A stretch of DNA of 64,000 bases from Niallia sp. XMNu-256. Its GTDB lineage: Bacteria; Bacillota; Bacilli; Bacillales; Cytobacillaceae. The notes beneath the pieces are model-generated. The model searched no databases, had not been told where the DNA came from, and saw only the letters and a program-made list of their open reading frames with translations. The DNA lies in contig NZ_CP137637.1 of the NCBI RefSeq assembly GCF_036670015.1, forward strand, positions 57,501-121,500, read 5' to 3'. Each line of letters begins with the position of its first letter. Within the stretch, counting starts at the first letter, position 1. Of the stretch, positions 7,943 through 17,539 are shown piece after piece. The translations under genes and the position numbers were made by a program.

Positions 7943-10490
7943 ATTTCCTATTAAATACTTTGAAGGGAATCTTGTATTCTCTCAAGATGGATCATGCTGG
8001 GCGTATTATGAAATAGAGGGTTATAATTATGATTTTTTATCGGATGATGAGAAGGATTTTATCTTCACTAGAATCAAAGCCTTTTTTTGGCAAATTCAGT
8101 TAGATACTCATATGTTGATTGTTCCCAATTTTCAGTCCATAAAAGAGACCCATGATCGATTTAAAATGAAGTTAACGGGACCTTTAAAAGAAGCAGCGAT
8201 TAAACATACCGATGACTCTGCCAGGCAACTTGTAAAAATGTTAGGAAAAGAAGGAACTGAATATCGTTTTTTTATTGGAGTTAAGCTGCAAAAACCCGAT
8301 GTTATCAAAAAATCTATTCTTCAGGATATCAAAGAGGCATGGAAGGAATTTATTAATGGTGTCCATGATGCATCTGGTTTTGATACACAGGAAATCGTTG
8401 AAGATGAAATCAATCGTTACCAAAAATCTGAAAGGAGAGTCTACAACAAGGTCAATGCTCGATTAAGGGCTGAACCAGTTTCAGAAGAGGATATTCAATG
8501 GCTGATTCGCAGGAATTTTTATCGAGGTATGGGAAAAGCCCCAATCTTAAAAAATTGGAGTCCTGAATATACAGTTCATTATAAAGAGTATGAAGAAGAG
8601 GAAATTACAGTACGCCGCCCATTATATTATGATATTTTACGACTATCAGAGGGACTCGTCGATGACTCTCCAAAACGAAGTTTGATTTTGAAGCAGATAA
8701 TTGAGGGAGAAGAAGTGGAAGGTCATGCAGCTTTTTTAACTGTTTCCAATGTTCCTTATGAAATGGAGTTTCCGGGTGAGGAATGGATGTATGTTATTCA
8801 AAGCCTTGATTTCCCTGTGGAAGTGAGTGTTCGAACGGAAACCATGGATAACCGAAAGGCATTATCAGCTGTGCGTAATAAACAAAAGGAATTAAAAGAC
8901 CAAGATCGACATGCGCGTGAAACCGGCAACGATACGGGATTAAATATTTTAGAGGGAAGGCAAGAAGCACATGAATTAGAAGCCCATTTGGAAAAGTCTA
9001 GAATGCCCCTAGTTAAGACCTCTATTATATTAGGCGTATCAGCTATGGATGAAGATGAATTAAAACGTCGTTGCGATACGATTAAAGATTTGTATCAAGA
9101 TATGATGTTTCAAATTGAACAGCCTTACGGAGATCAATGGCTTGCTTTCAATGAATTTCTTCCTGGTGCAAAACGCTATGTGACTGATTATGTGCATTTT
9201 ATGGAACCGGCAGCTGTTGCAGGCGGCATGTTTGGTGCGACCAAACAGTTAGGTGATGGGGAAGGTTTCTTTATTGGGAGTACAGGGATTTTGGATCAAC
9301 CTGTATATATTATGCCTAATCGGGCTGCACAGGGGATACGAGGAACGAGGACAAATGCGCTGTCAGCTGCTTTTCTTGGATCATTAGGTGGCGGGAAATC
9401 ATTCAGTGCCAATCTCATTACCTATTTATCGGTTCTTTCAGGAGGAAAAGCACTCGTTATTGATCCGAAGGGGGAACGTGGGAACTGGAAACGTGATTTA
9501 TATGATTTGGGTGAGCAGGTTAATATTATTTCACTTTCTACCAAAGAAGAGGATAAAGGGAGATTAGATCCTTTTTCCATTCATGATGATTTAAAGGAAG
9601 CAGAGACACTTGCTCTGGATATTTTAACCTTCTTAACAGGTGTAAGGCTTGATGATTCGGAACGTTTTCCTAAGCTTTCGAATGCTGTCCATGAGGTTTC
9701 GAAGGAGAAAAACCCTTGCTTAAATAAAGTGGTTGAAAAGCTACTAAATAGTGAAAATAAATCAGCTAGATTACTAGGGAGCCATATTCAATCATTTAGT
9801 AAATTATCATTTGCCCAATTATTATTTGGTGATGGAGAGAATGATTCAGCGATTAGTCTTGAAACAGCTCTGAATGTGCTTCAAATCCAGAATCTTGAGT
9901 TACCTGCACCAAATACACCACAAGATCAATTTAATCTGTCCCAAATGTTATCTGTTGCGATGATGCTTCCAATTTCGTCATTTGCTCTTAAGTTTATCCA
10001 AAAGGATCGCAGTATTTTTAAGGTGGTATTACTGGATGAGGCATGGTCATTGTTAAATACGAATCAAGGAAGTCATTTAGCCACAAGGTTAGTAAGGGCA
10101 GGGCGTTCAATGAATGCTGGGATTTACTTTGTTACCCAAAATGCAAGTGACTTACTGGATGAGAAGATGAAGAATAACCTTGGGATGAAATTTGCTTTCC
10201 GGAGTACAGATCCTAAAGAAATTGAAAATGTCCTTTCGTTATTAAATCTAAAAAATACAGAATACAATGCCTCAACCCTACGGGAACTTCAGAATGGTCA
10301 GTGTTTATTTCAGGATATTACTGGACGTGTTGGAGTGGTTTCTATCAATGCTCTATTTAAAGATTTATTTGATGCTTTTGATACACGCCCACCAATAGAA
10401 AAAGCATTAAATGATTGGGAGATTGCTTCGGATGAGTTACATCAGATAGATGATCAAATTAAATTTAAGAAGGAGGGCGTGTATGTATGA
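7935..10490 (+). CDS. VirB4-like conjugation ATPase (ConE/TcpF type)
   Basis: An 851-residue ATPase that powers the mating channel. Walker A is SLGGGKS (Lys488) and Walker B is VVLLDEAW (Asp701-Glu702), followed by VTQNASDLL, a typical sensor stretch of VirB4 enzymes. The length fits ConE and TcpF. It is a peripheral membrane enzyme expected to work with the TcpC/D/E proteins encoded just upstream. The start ATG overlaps tcpE by 8 nt and is preceded by AAGGGGGGGAG (7919-7929). Confidence 0.88.
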   Translation: MIEFPIKYFEGNLVFSQDGSCWAYYEIEGYNYDFLSDDEKDFIFTRIKAFFWQIQLDTHMLIVPNFQSIKETHDRFKMKLTGPLKEAAIKHTDDSARQLVKMLGKEGTEYRFFIGVKLQKPDVIKKSILQDIKEAWKEFINGVHDASGFDTQEIVEDEINRYQKSERRVYNKVNARLRAEPVSEEDIQWLIRRNFYRGMGKAPILKNWSPEYTVHYKEYEEEEITVRRPLYYDILRLSEGLVDDSPKRSLILKQIIEGEEVEGHAAFLTVSNVPYEMEFPGEEWMYVIQSLDFPVEVSVRTETMDNRKALSAVRNKQKELKDQDRHARETGNDTGLNILEGRQEAHELEAHLEKSRMPLVKTSIILGVSAMDEDELKRRCDTIKDLYQDMMFQIEQPYGDQWLAFNEFLPGAKRYVTDYVHFMEPAAVAGGMFGATKQLGDGEGFFIGSTGILDQPVYIMPNRAAQGIRGTRTNALSAAFLGSLGGGKSFSANLITYLSVLSGGKALVIDPKGERGNWKRDLYDLGEQVNIISLSTKEEDKGRLDPFSIHDDLKEAETLALDILTFLTGVRLDDSERFPKLSNAVHEVSKEKNPCLNKVVEKLLNSENKSARLLGSHIQSFSKLSFAQLLFGDGENDSAISLETALNVLQIQNLELPAPNTPQDQFNLSQMLSVAMMLPISSFALKFIQKDRSIFKVVLLDEAWSLLNTNQGSHLATRLVRAGRSMNAGIYFVTQNASDLLDEKMKNNLGMKFAFRSTDPKEIENVLSLLNLKNTEYNASTLRELQNGQCLFQDITGRVGVVSINALFKDLFDAFDTRPPIEKALNDWEIASDELHQIDDQIKFKKEGVYV

Positions 10491-10927
10491 GAAAAATCTT
10501 TTTTATTATGAGCTATATGTTTCTCTTTGTAATTGTTGTAGGTTGCGGTAGTGAGGAAGTAGATGGAGATGGGAAAGTGCCAGCTGATATACCTTTAGAA
10601 TGGGCGAATGCTGAAGTTCAAAAAGATCAAGCAACTAGGGCCAAATTACTTGTAGAAAGTGATGGTACTATGTCAACCGAAAAGGGTCCCCAAAATGATC
10701 ATATAATTGAAGACTACAAACTTACTGAATGGAAGGTCGATAGTAGTAGATATTACTATGAAATAACTTACCGTCATCCTACTGAAAGTAAATTGAAAAC
10801 TGAACAGATGGAAGTTGTTAAAACAGAAAGTGGCTGGAAACGCACCAAATATGGTGATATGTATAATTTTGACAAGCTTATTGAGGACCTAGAACCCGAG
10901 GTTATAAAGGAGTTGCATGAAGAATGA
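10487..10927 (+). CDS. Transfer-operon lipoprotein
   Basis: 146 residues with a lipoprotein signal peptide: a basic start, a hydrophobic core, and the lipobox VVGC with Cys20. The mature part is small and acidic, with no recognised domain. Its ATG overlaps the end of the VirB4-like gene (4 nt), and its own stop overlaps the next start (ATGA), so it is translationally coupled on both sides. It is probably anchored on the outer face of the membrane as part of, or protection for, the mating channel. Confidence 0.7.
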   Translation: MRKIFFIMSYMFLFVIVVGCGSEEVDGDGKVPADIPLEWANAEVQKDQATRAKLLVESDGTMSTEKGPQNDHIIEDYKLTEWKVDSSRYYYEITYRHPTESKLKTEQMEVVKTESGWKRTKYGDMYNFDKLIEDLEPEVIKELHEE

Positions 10928-13185
10928 AAAAGCTAATGCGGATCTTCTTGGCATTATTAACTTTGATTCTAGTCATTAAAGTACCCGCATCAGCAGAAAG
11001 TCTTCAAGATAACTTGGTACCTCAGGATACAGAAACAAGATCAGTTGGAGAAGTTGATTTGGAATATAATGAATATCCCCAACATCATTATAAACTGGAT
11101 ACCTACGTAGATACCGCCGGTGACTGGATGCCATGGAATTGGGCAGATGGCGCGGGAAAACAAATCTATATTGCATTAATGGAAGTTGTAAATTCCATTT
11201 GGAGTTTAAACGTATTATTAGCCAATTTTACAATGTTAATTGTTCAAGAAGCATTTGATCTAGATTTCATTTCCGGAGTAGTAGATCAAATCGCAAAAGC
11301 TATTCAAAATGTAGCTGGTTTTGGACCCAGTGGTTTCATGTCAAATGGATTATGGCCTTTACTTGTTACGTTTTTAATTGCCATTGTAGGAGCTTGGGCT
11401 ACTTATGTGGGAATGATTAAAAGGGAAAGTAGTCATGCTTGGGGTGGTTTAATTTCCTCTCTAGTTATTTTTGTTTTTTCTCTCGGTTTTTTTTCCAATG
11501 CCGACGAGTTTATCGGCGGGGTTAATAAATGGTCAAGTAACCTTCAGAGTGATATTTTAGGGATTTCTGCAAGCATTGTAAATCCAGGTGCATCTTACAA
11601 TGCAGAAGAAGGCATCGCAACTGTTCGTAATCAAATGTTTGATTTAATGGTAAAAAAACCCTATATGCTTATGCAGTATGGATCAACAGGAGTTGATGAG
11701 GGACGTGTTAATGAAATGCTTTCTATTGATCCCATTTTAAATACAGAAGAACGACAAAATAAAGCTCAAAGTGAAGTAGAGGAAGAAGATAACACAATGA
11801 TGTCCATTGATGGCATTACACAGCGAGCTTCTTTTGTTCCTTTGCTTTTTTTAGCAAATACCATTATTGGATTATTCTTACTTATGATTTCTGGTTCTAT
11901 CATTTTATATCAAATGATTTTTCTAGCTTTAGTACTTTTTGCGCCAGTTCCATTGCTTATGGCATTAATTCCAAGATGGAAACAAACAGCATTTGATTGG
12001 CTAATGAAGGTCATACATGCTCAGTTAATGAAAATAGCGATTGCTTTATTATTAACGATTCTATTTGGTATATCAGCTATTTTATATCGGGCCACCGAGA
12101 ATTCGGATTTAGGATACTTAGGTATGATGATCATTCAAATTATTTGCTTTGTAGGTGTTTGGGCTAAGAGGAAGGAATTATTTAATATGGTGACTTCGGC
12201 AGCAAATAATGTTCAAAGTAGCACAGGTGCTTCCTTGCAAAGTTATCAGAGAAAGTTCAGACAAGCAAAATCGGTAATAAGAAATGGTCAGAGTATAGTG
12301 GATAAAACGAATAACAAAGGACGAATTCGTAATCAGCCTTTAGCCAATCGTACACGGATGCAAGGTAAAATTGGTTTATTGAATAAAGATCAGTTGGTAG
12401 AAAGGCAAAAACAGCTTAAAGCAACAAAAGATGGTCTTAAACGTGCGGTCGATGGTGCTTCGTTAGCAGATCGTAACAGTGAAGAATTTCATGAAGGACA
12501 AGAAATATATAAAAACGGTACTGGTGTTAAAAATGCGGCGATTACTGACCATGAACAGCTGATGGATCGCCGAGCAGAGCAAGGGCAGGTAGGAAAGAAA
12601 AGTGGTCAAAATGTAATGAGCATCGAGGATTTACGTCGACGTCGCTTAGAAACTAGAAATGTATTGGATACGCCATTAACTGAACGCCAGATTTTAAAAG
12701 ATGTGGATCGAGAGGCAGCTGCATCGAAGGAACGTTTTGATACGCAAGATGTGGAGTTAGTGGACCGTCAGCAAGCTGAACGAAATGTAAACTTGCGTAA
12801 CCAACAGACATTTGAGGATAACATTAGTGAGAAAAAAGAACATCAAATTTCAGAACGTCGAACTCTTGAAAATAATATGGAGAAAAATATTTCACAAGAA
12901 ACAGTTAATCGTAATCAAACTTCTAGTGAAAATAATGAAAAAGACATCAAGAAACTCACAGAGCGAAACAATCATGTAACAGAGAATTATCGCAATATAC
13001 AAAAAGATGAGAGCCATAAAGAAGGTATTACTTATAATACAACACGTAAAAACGAAAAAAACGTAATTGTAAACCGAGAGAAAGTAGATGTTTCCCGAAT
13101 TATTGAAAATGCCAAAAAAAATGATAAACCATTAACAAAATGGGAAGTTGAACAGATCATTAAAGCCAGGAAAAATAAAGAATAA
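10924..13185 (+). CDS. VirB6/TcpH-like polytopic channel protein
   Basis: 753 residues: a cleavable signal-like N-terminus ending near ASAES, six or more hydrophobic spans up to about residue 415, then a 330-residue hydrophilic, Arg/Lys/Glu/Asn-rich tail. The PFVPLLFLANTIIGLF region and the adjacent LALVLFAPVPLLMALIPRWKQTAFDWL motif resemble TcpH and ConG, which form the membrane pore like VirB6. It is expressed from the same operon between the lipoprotein and the bitopic protein. The long tail is rich in coiled-coil-prone repeats and may bind the ATPases. Confidence 0.75.
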   Translation: MKKLMRIFLALLTLILVIKVPASAESLQDNLVPQDTETRSVGEVDLEYNEYPQHHYKLDTYVDTAGDWMPWNWADGAGKQIYIALMEVVNSIWSLNVLLANFTMLIVQEAFDLDFISGVVDQIAKAIQNVAGFGPSGFMSNGLWPLLVTFLIAIVGAWATYVGMIKRESSHAWGGLISSLVIFVFSLGFFSNADEFIGGVNKWSSNLQSDILGISASIVNPGASYNAEEGIATVRNQMFDLMVKKPYMLMQYGSTGVDEGRVNEMLSIDPILNTEERQNKAQSEVEEEDNTMMSIDGITQRASFVPLLFLANTIIGLFLLMISGSIILYQMIFLALVLFAPVPLLMALIPRWKQTAFDWLMKVIHAQLMKIAIALLLTILFGISAILYRATENSDLGYLGMMIIQIICFVGVWAKRKELFNMVTSAANNVQSSTGASLQSYQRKFRQAKSVIRNGQSIVDKTNNKGRIRNQPLANRTRMQGKIGLLNKDQLVERQKQLKATKDGLKRAVDGASLADRNSEEFHEGQEIYKNGTGVKNAAITDHEQLMDRRAEQGQVGKKSGQNVMSIEDLRRRRLETRNVLDTPLTERQILKDVDREAAASKERFDTQDVELVDRQQAERNVNLRNQQTFEDNISEKKEHQISERRTLENNMEKNISQETVNRNQTSSENNEKDIKKLTERNNHVTENYRNIQKDESHKEGITYNTTRKNEKNVIVNREKVDVSRIIENAKKNDKPLTKWEVEQIIKARKNKE

Positions 13186-13195
13186 GGGGGAAGCC

Positions 13196-13828
13196 ATGTT
13201 TGGATGGGATTTTCAAAATAGCAAGTCGGATCGGATTAAATTGTTTGTATTACTTCTTGTTATTTTTCTAATAGTGGCTTTTACGGTTTCAGCTTTTTTT
13301 CGAAGTATGAATAAAGACGAAGCTGTGGCAGTTCAACAAAACCATGGAGATGTAGATAAGTCGGGTGAAAATGATTTCGCCACTTCATTGGATGATCAAA
13401 GACTATTAACAGTAGAAGATCAAATAAATGACTACGATCAAACTGAAAAGTTTTCACAGGGAGATCTTGAAAAGTCGAAGAAAATTGCCGTTGAATTTGC
13501 AACTGCCTACCACAATTATAATGCGGACAGACCAATGGAGTACCTAGAAAATGCAAAACCTTATATGACGGAAGCTTTATATGAAAAAATGAATCAAAGT
13601 GTGAGGCGGGAAGTACTTGACCGATCTTATTTAACAGCAAAGGAAACTCAAGTTATACCGGTAGTTAATAAAAGCAGTCTGGTTATTCGATGGAATGTGA
13701 TTGTAAAGGGACAAGCAAAATCTGTTGATGAAAGTATTTTAGAAACAGAAGATTGGTACTTAGTAGGGCTTCGTAATGTTAATGGTGAGTGGAAAGTAGA
13801 GGATGTGAGAGTTAATGTCCCAAATTGA
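13196..13828 (+). CDS. Bitopic NTF2-like transfer protein
   Basis: 210 residues. The start is the ATG at 13196 after a TAAGGGGG site; an earlier in-frame ATG lies inside the preceding gene. One transmembrane span at about residues 14-34 is followed by an external domain (KIAVEFATAYHNYNADRPMEYLENA) ending in a W-K-V-E-D-V strand. That pattern is typical of NTF2/VirB8-like folds. It follows the VirB6-like gene by 10 nt and overlaps the hydrolase gene by 14 nt. It is likely a second scaffold subunit of the channel. Confidence 0.6.
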   Translation: MFGWDFQNSKSDRIKLFVLLLVIFLIVAFTVSAFFRSMNKDEAVAVQQNHGDVDKSGENDFATSLDDQRLLTVEDQINDYDQTEKFSQGDLEKSKKIAVEFATAYHNYNADRPMEYLENAKPYMTEALYEKMNQSVRREVLDRSYLTAKETQVIPVVNKSSLVIRWNVIVKGQAKSVDESILETEDWYLVGLRNVNGEWKVEDVRVNVPN

Positions 13829-14987
13829 TCCAGATAATTATCAGACTGAAGGAAGCTCTGCTTTAAAGGATACAGCAACTAAAGCTGGAAAAACAGTAAC
13901 AAAGAAGGTAGCGAAAAAGGCAGGACAAGCTGCCATAGCGAAAGCTGGACTTCTTGTCATATTAGGGATTGTTGCGGTTGTTTTGATTTTTGGAATGATT
14001 GCCATTTCCATATTTATTATCGTTGCATCTGGTGGTGAAGAAGCAAAACGAGAAGGTAGTGGTTACTGGGGTGGAGATATATCGGAAATAGGTGCAAATG
14101 AAATTCCTACGCAATTTATTCCCATTTATAAAGAGGCAGAACAAAAGTATGGAGTTCCATGGAATTTGCTTGCGGCACATCATCGAGTTGAAACACGTTT
14201 TTCTTCCATTAATCCCATGCTTTCCCCAGTGGGAGCCGAAGGACACATGCAGTTCATGCCTTGTACATGGGTAGGATGGAGCCATCCTTCCTGTGGAGGC
14301 TTAGGGAAAGGAAATATATCTGACTCTGAAAAAGTGAATCCTGCTGTAATTTCACAGTATGGCGGCTATGGTGTAGACGCAAATGGTGATGGAAAAGCCG
14401 ATCCTTTTGACATAGAAGATGCCATTTTTTCAGCAGCAAACTATCTTGCGGCAAATGGTGCAGACGAGGGAAATATTAGGGATGCTGTCTATGCTTATAA
14501 TCATGCCGATTGGTATGTAGAAGAAGTTATTGGATTTGCTGATCAATACGTTAATGGTTATGTTGAGATTAATACTGTAGATAATGATTATACGGGTATT
14601 GAGGTTATAGATGTAGGATATAAGTGGATTGGAAATTCGAATTATGTTTTTGGTGGAGGACGGAACCAGAGTGATATAGTAAGAGGCCGATTTGATTGTT
14701 CATCCTTTGTGCACTGGGCTTTTGATCAAGTAGGCGTTAATTTAGGTCCATTAACCTCCACGAGTACGGAAACATTAAAACATCTAGGTAAACGGATACC
14801 TCTAAGTGACATGCAGCCAGGTGATCTAGTATTCTTTGATACTTATAAAAAGGACGGACATGTTGGTATTTACATGGGAAATGGAAAGTTCATCGGTGCT
14901 CAATCATCTACTGGTGTCGCCATTGCTGATATGTCACCGGGAAGTTATTGGGCAGGAGTGTTTAACGGACGTGTTAAGAGAATATGA
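13815..14987 (+). CDS. Two-domain peptidoglycan hydrolase of the transfer apparatus (CwlT/TcpG type)
   Basis: 390 residues. A membrane anchor lies at about 45-72. A lytic transglycosylase/lysozyme-like domain follows at about 100-230, with YGVPWNLLAAHHRVETRF (Glu126 likely catalytic) and GHMQFMP. The C-terminal NlpC/P60 endopeptidase domain has Cys295 (RFDCSSF) and His349 (DGHVGIYMG). This is the architecture of CwlT of ICEBs1 and TcpG of pCW3, which open the wall locally for mating. It is the last gene of the operon. A damaged copy of its 3' end lies at 17410-17539. Confidence 0.88.
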   Translation: MSQIDPDNYQTEGSSALKDTATKAGKTVTKKVAKKAGQAAIAKAGLLVILGIVAVVLIFGMIAISIFIIVASGGEEAKREGSGYWGGDISEIGANEIPTQFIPIYKEAEQKYGVPWNLLAAHHRVETRFSSINPMLSPVGAEGHMQFMPCTWVGWSHPSCGGLGKGNISDSEKVNPAVISQYGGYGVDANGDGKADPFDIEDAIFSAANYLAANGADEGNIRDAVYAYNHADWYVEEVIGFADQYVNGYVEINTVDNDYTGIEVIDVGYKWIGNSNYVFGGGRNQSDIVRGRFDCSSFVHWAFDQVGVNLGPLTSTSTETLKHLGKRIPLSDMQPGDLVFFDTYKKDGHVGIYMGNGKFIGAQSSTGVAIADMSPGSYWAGVFNGRVKRI

Positions 14988-15078
14988 GATTAATTAAGCC
15001 CTGAGTGTAGCTTTAAACAGAGTTTGAACAAGAATCCTGTGTGGTGCAGGGTTCTTTCTTATTAAGCAATCGGGCCAT
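14856..15078 (+). repeat. Direct repeat copy A: hydrolase gene 3' end plus terminator
   Basis: This segment, from the NlpC/P60 His codon through the stop and terminator to the CAATCGGGCCAT motif, recurs with many substitutions at 17410-17667. The pair brackets the block that carries three membrane-protein genes and cspA. Confidence 0.85.
15031..15063 (+). terminator. Terminator of the transfer operon
   Basis: A hairpin AGAATCCTG / CAGGGTTCT followed by TTCTTATT, 45 nt after the hydrolase stop codon. The same structure is repeated in the degraded copy near 17620-17653. Confidence 0.7.
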
Positions 15079-15161
15079 GGAACACTTTTAAATGGTAAAA
15101 TAGGATAAAAAAATAGATTTTGGAAACCTATGGTTAATATTCGTTTTCAAGGATGGCTATT

Positions 15162-15950
15162 ATGAACAATTATACAAATGATAATACTGCAAGAAGATAT
15201 AAAGCCCATGTAAGTATACTTGGAACCACACAACTTCATTTAAGGAACCCTTATATTATCGCATGGTGGTCAGCGGCATTCCCAGGTTTCGGCCATTTGA
15301 TTTTATCAAAATACCTTAGAGGATATGCATTATTTATTTGGGAGGTTATTGTTAACATCAATGCAAATGTTAACCTGTCGATGATTTATTCCTTTCAAGG
15401 GAATATAGAGATGGCTAAAGAAGTGTTAGACACTAGGTGGCTTCTCATGTATATTCCTGTCTACATTTTTGGTATTTGGGATAGTTATCGAACAACGGTG
15501 GATATGAATAGAGTTTATCTCTTGGCAGAACGTGAAGATCATCGAATTAATACATTTACTTTGGGAGCATTAGAAATTAACTATCTAGATAAAAGAAACC
15601 CAGTTCTCTCCTTCATTTGGTCATTGTTTATACCAGGTCTAGGACAACTGTATATACATAGGATATTAACAGCTTTATTTATCATAATTGGATTAGTTAT
15701 CTTTTTTTACTTTTCCCATGCTTTAGAGGCAGTTTCTCTATTATTTTTAGGTAAGGTAAAAGAAGCAACCTCTGTGTTAAAACCAGAGTGGCTATTATTT
15801 ATCCCTTCACATTATGGGTTTGCAATTTACGATTCTTATATTAATACAGTTGAAAATAATAAACTTTTTGAGAATGAGTTAAGGAAACATTTAAAAGATC
15901 ATTACCAATCCAATGGTTTTAAAATAATCAAGGGGCAAAAGGTAAAGTGA
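15162..15950 (+). CDS. Membrane protein with internally duplicated halves
   Basis: 262 residues starting at the ATG spaced 8 nt from AAGGA; an ATG three codons earlier overlaps that site. The two halves are similar: NPYIIAWWSAAFPGFGHLIL...WDSYRTTVDMNR and NPVLSFIWSLFIPGLGQLYI...YDSYINTVENNK. Each carries two hydrophobic spans around a P-G-x-G-x-L motif typical of TM2-like small membrane domains. Function unknown. Its stop overlaps the GTG of the next gene, so the two are co-expressed. Confidence 0.6.
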   Translation: MNNYTNDNTARRYKAHVSILGTTQLHLRNPYIIAWWSAAFPGFGHLILSKYLRGYALFIWEVIVNINANVNLSMIYSFQGNIEMAKEVLDTRWLLMYIPVYIFGIWDSYRTTVDMNRVYLLAEREDHRINTFTLGALEINYLDKRNPVLSFIWSLFIPGLGQLYIHRILTALFIIIGLVIFFYFSHALEAVSLLFLGKVKEATSVLKPEWLLFIPSHYGFAIYDSYINTVENNKLFENELRKHLKDHYQSNGFKIIKGQKVK

Positions 15951-16420
15951 ATAACATGCAAATTTTCTCGACCTTTGAAACGACATCCTATTTAGAGATG
16001 GCAATTTTAACATTAGAAAAAAAAGGAATTAAGAAGGAAAGCATATATGCAGTACCGTTAGATAATCGTCAAGAGGAACGTAAGGTATTTGATTCTCTTC
16101 ATCGATCTGATGGTACATCACTCATTGATATAGGAATGGCACTTGCTACAGCTTTTTCCGTTTTTGGTGCTAGTATCGGGTTTAAACTATCATGGGGGCC
16201 GATTTACTGGGGGATTATAGCTGCAATTATGGGGTTTGTTCTTGGATTCAGCATTCGACTTTTTACCGAAGTGATTCTAAAGAAGAAGAGAAGGTTATTA
16301 AAAGGAAAGCATTCTGAGGTGATTCTAATTGTCGAGTGTGAGGAATCAAGTGCTGAGTTAATAGTGAATGTTCTATGGAATCACTTTGCTTTAGGGGTTG
16401 CGAAAGTAAAGGATCAGTAA
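15947..16420 (+). CDS. Small membrane protein resembling general-stress-type proteins
   Basis: 157 residues. It starts at GTG overlapping the preceding stop (GTGA), or at an ATG nine bases on. The N-terminal FSTFETTSYLEMAILTLEKKGIKKESIYAVPLD resembles the start of heat-induced stress YflT/GSP17M-like domains. A glycine-rich pair of hydrophobic spans follows (about residues 60-110), then a short VEC-containing tail. It is likely an inner-membrane protein acting with its neighbours on both sides. Function unknown. Confidence 0.55.
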   Translation: MNNMQIFSTFETTSYLEMAILTLEKKGIKKESIYAVPLDNRQEERKVFDSLHRSDGTSLIDIGMALATAFSVFGASIGFKLSWGPIYWGIIAAIMGFVLGFSIRLFTEVILKKKRRLLKGKHSEVILIVECEESSAELIVNVLWNHFALGVAKVKDQ

Positions 16421-16438
16421 AGGAGGTAAAGAAAAAGC

Positions 16439-16888
16439 GTGTGGATCTTCATATATATTACTTTTATCACTTTCAACATCGTTGCATTTATAGTTCCGAA
16501 AAGGATTTCTAAAATAGAAATTTATGCAACATGTTTTTTTGCTTATGCATACGGTTTGACAACCGATATGGTTTTCGATTTACATTATAATCTTTATGGC
16601 TATTTTCAACCGGGATTTCAATGGCTAAGTTTACTCGGTATCATCCTTTACTTCCCTTCAATTAATGTGTTATTTCTTAATTATTATCCTTCAGAAAAAA
16701 GGATATTTAAAAAAGGATTATATATCTTATGTTGGTCTATTTTCTCCATCCTATTTGAATGGATTTCCTTACAAACTGAATTTTTTTACCATAATGGGTG
16801 GAAGCTTTTGTATTCCGGATTATTATATCCAATTATCTTTTTTACTCTAGTAATCAATATGAGGTTTGTCCAAAGAATTAACAAATAA
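16439..16888 (+). CDS. CBO0543-like four/five-span membrane protein
   Basis: 149 residues starting at GTG, 10 nt after AAAGGAGGTAA (16419-16429). Almost the whole protein is hydrophobic, with WxSLLGIILYFP, NYYPSEKR and ILFEWISL. This pattern recalls the CBO0543 family of small polytopic proteins common in Bacillus. The family has no established function. It is the last gene of the three-gene cassette before cspA. Confidence 0.5.
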   Translation: MWIFIYITFITFNIVAFIVPKRISKIEIYATCFFAYAYGLTTDMVFDLHYNLYGYFQPGFQWLSLLGIILYFPSINVLFLNYYPSEKRIFKKGLYILCWSIFSILFEWISLQTEFFYHNGWKLLYSGLLYPIIFFTLVINMRFVQRINK

Positions 16889-17157
16889 ACTCGAGCTCTT
16901 CTTCTAGTAAAGGGCGCTATTCTTGAAGAAGGTGTCTCTTGGTATCGGACCATTTTCTTCAGGTAACGTTTGATAAAGAAATAACTTCATAAGAAATGAG
17001 AGTTATACTATTTGCTATTTTTTGGTATATCTGTTATTCTTAGGAAGAATTATTTTTGTTCTTTTTCAGCTGGAGAAAAGATTTTGTTTTTCGTCTAAGG
17101 TATTTGAGCAAGGATAGTAACACAATGTGTGGAGACCCACACGAGGAGGCAACATTT
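16889..17157 (+). promoter_or_regulatory. Upstream region and long 5' leader of cspA
   Basis: There is no gene here. As is usual for cold-shock genes, a long untranslated leader is likely, ending in a strong GAGGAGG ribosome site at 17143-17149. The exact promoter could not be fixed by eye. Confidence 0.35.
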
Positions 17158-17358
17158 ATGGAACAAGGTAAAGTTAAGTGGTTTAATGCAGAAAAAGGTT
17201 TTGGATTCATCGAAAGTGAAGCAGGAGGAGACGTATTCGTACATTTCTCAGCAATCCAAAGCGAAGGTTTCAAATCTTTAGACGAAGGTCAAAGTGTAAC
17301 TTTTGAAATTGAACAAGGACAACGTGGCCCACAAGCTACAAACGTTCAAAGCGCTTAA
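17158..17358 (+). CDS. cspA: Cold shock protein, CspA family
   Basis: 66 residues, [19 protein letters not shown] onward. It contains both RNA-binding motifs of the cold-shock domain, RNP1 (KGFGFIE) and RNP2 (VFVHF), at the family's usual length. It binds single-stranded RNA/DNA and acts as an RNA chaperone. An in-frame ATG farther upstream is rejected because the family starts at MEQGKVKWF and the GAGGAGG site fits this ATG. It has its own terminator at 17371-17404. The gene symbol is generic; Bacillus paralogues are cspB, cspC and cspD. Confidence 0.95.
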   Translation: MEQGKVKWFNAEKGFGFIESEAGGDVFVHFSAIQSEGFKSLDEGQSVTFEIEQGQRGPQATNVQSA

Positions 17359-17370
17359 TAATAGCAGATG

Positions 17371-17404
17371 GCAGACCCTAAATGAAGGGTCTGCTTTTTT
17401 ATTT
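17371..17404 (+). terminator. cspA terminator
   Basis: Perfect stem GCAGACCCT / AGGGTCTGC (17371-17379 and 17386-17394) followed by six T and TATTTATTTT. Confidence 0.9.
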
Positions 17405-17409
17405 ATTTT

Positions 17410-17539
17410 GGACAAGTTGGTATTTACATAGGAGATGGGGAGTTTATAGGAGCACAGTCGTCTTCGTCTCCGCGATGCTGATATGTCACCAGGGAGTTAT
17501 TGGGCAGGAGTTTTTAACGGGCGTGTTAAGAGAATATGA
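17410..17539 (+). pseudogene. Remnant of transfer hydrolase (NlpC/P60) 3' end
   Basis: It reads GQVGIYIGDGEFIGAQSS and then shifts frame before recovering DMSPGSYWAGVFNGRVKRI, matching the C-terminus of the protein encoded at 13815-14987. Upstream parts are missing. It shows that a second copy of the conjugation locus end once lay here. Confidence 0.85.
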
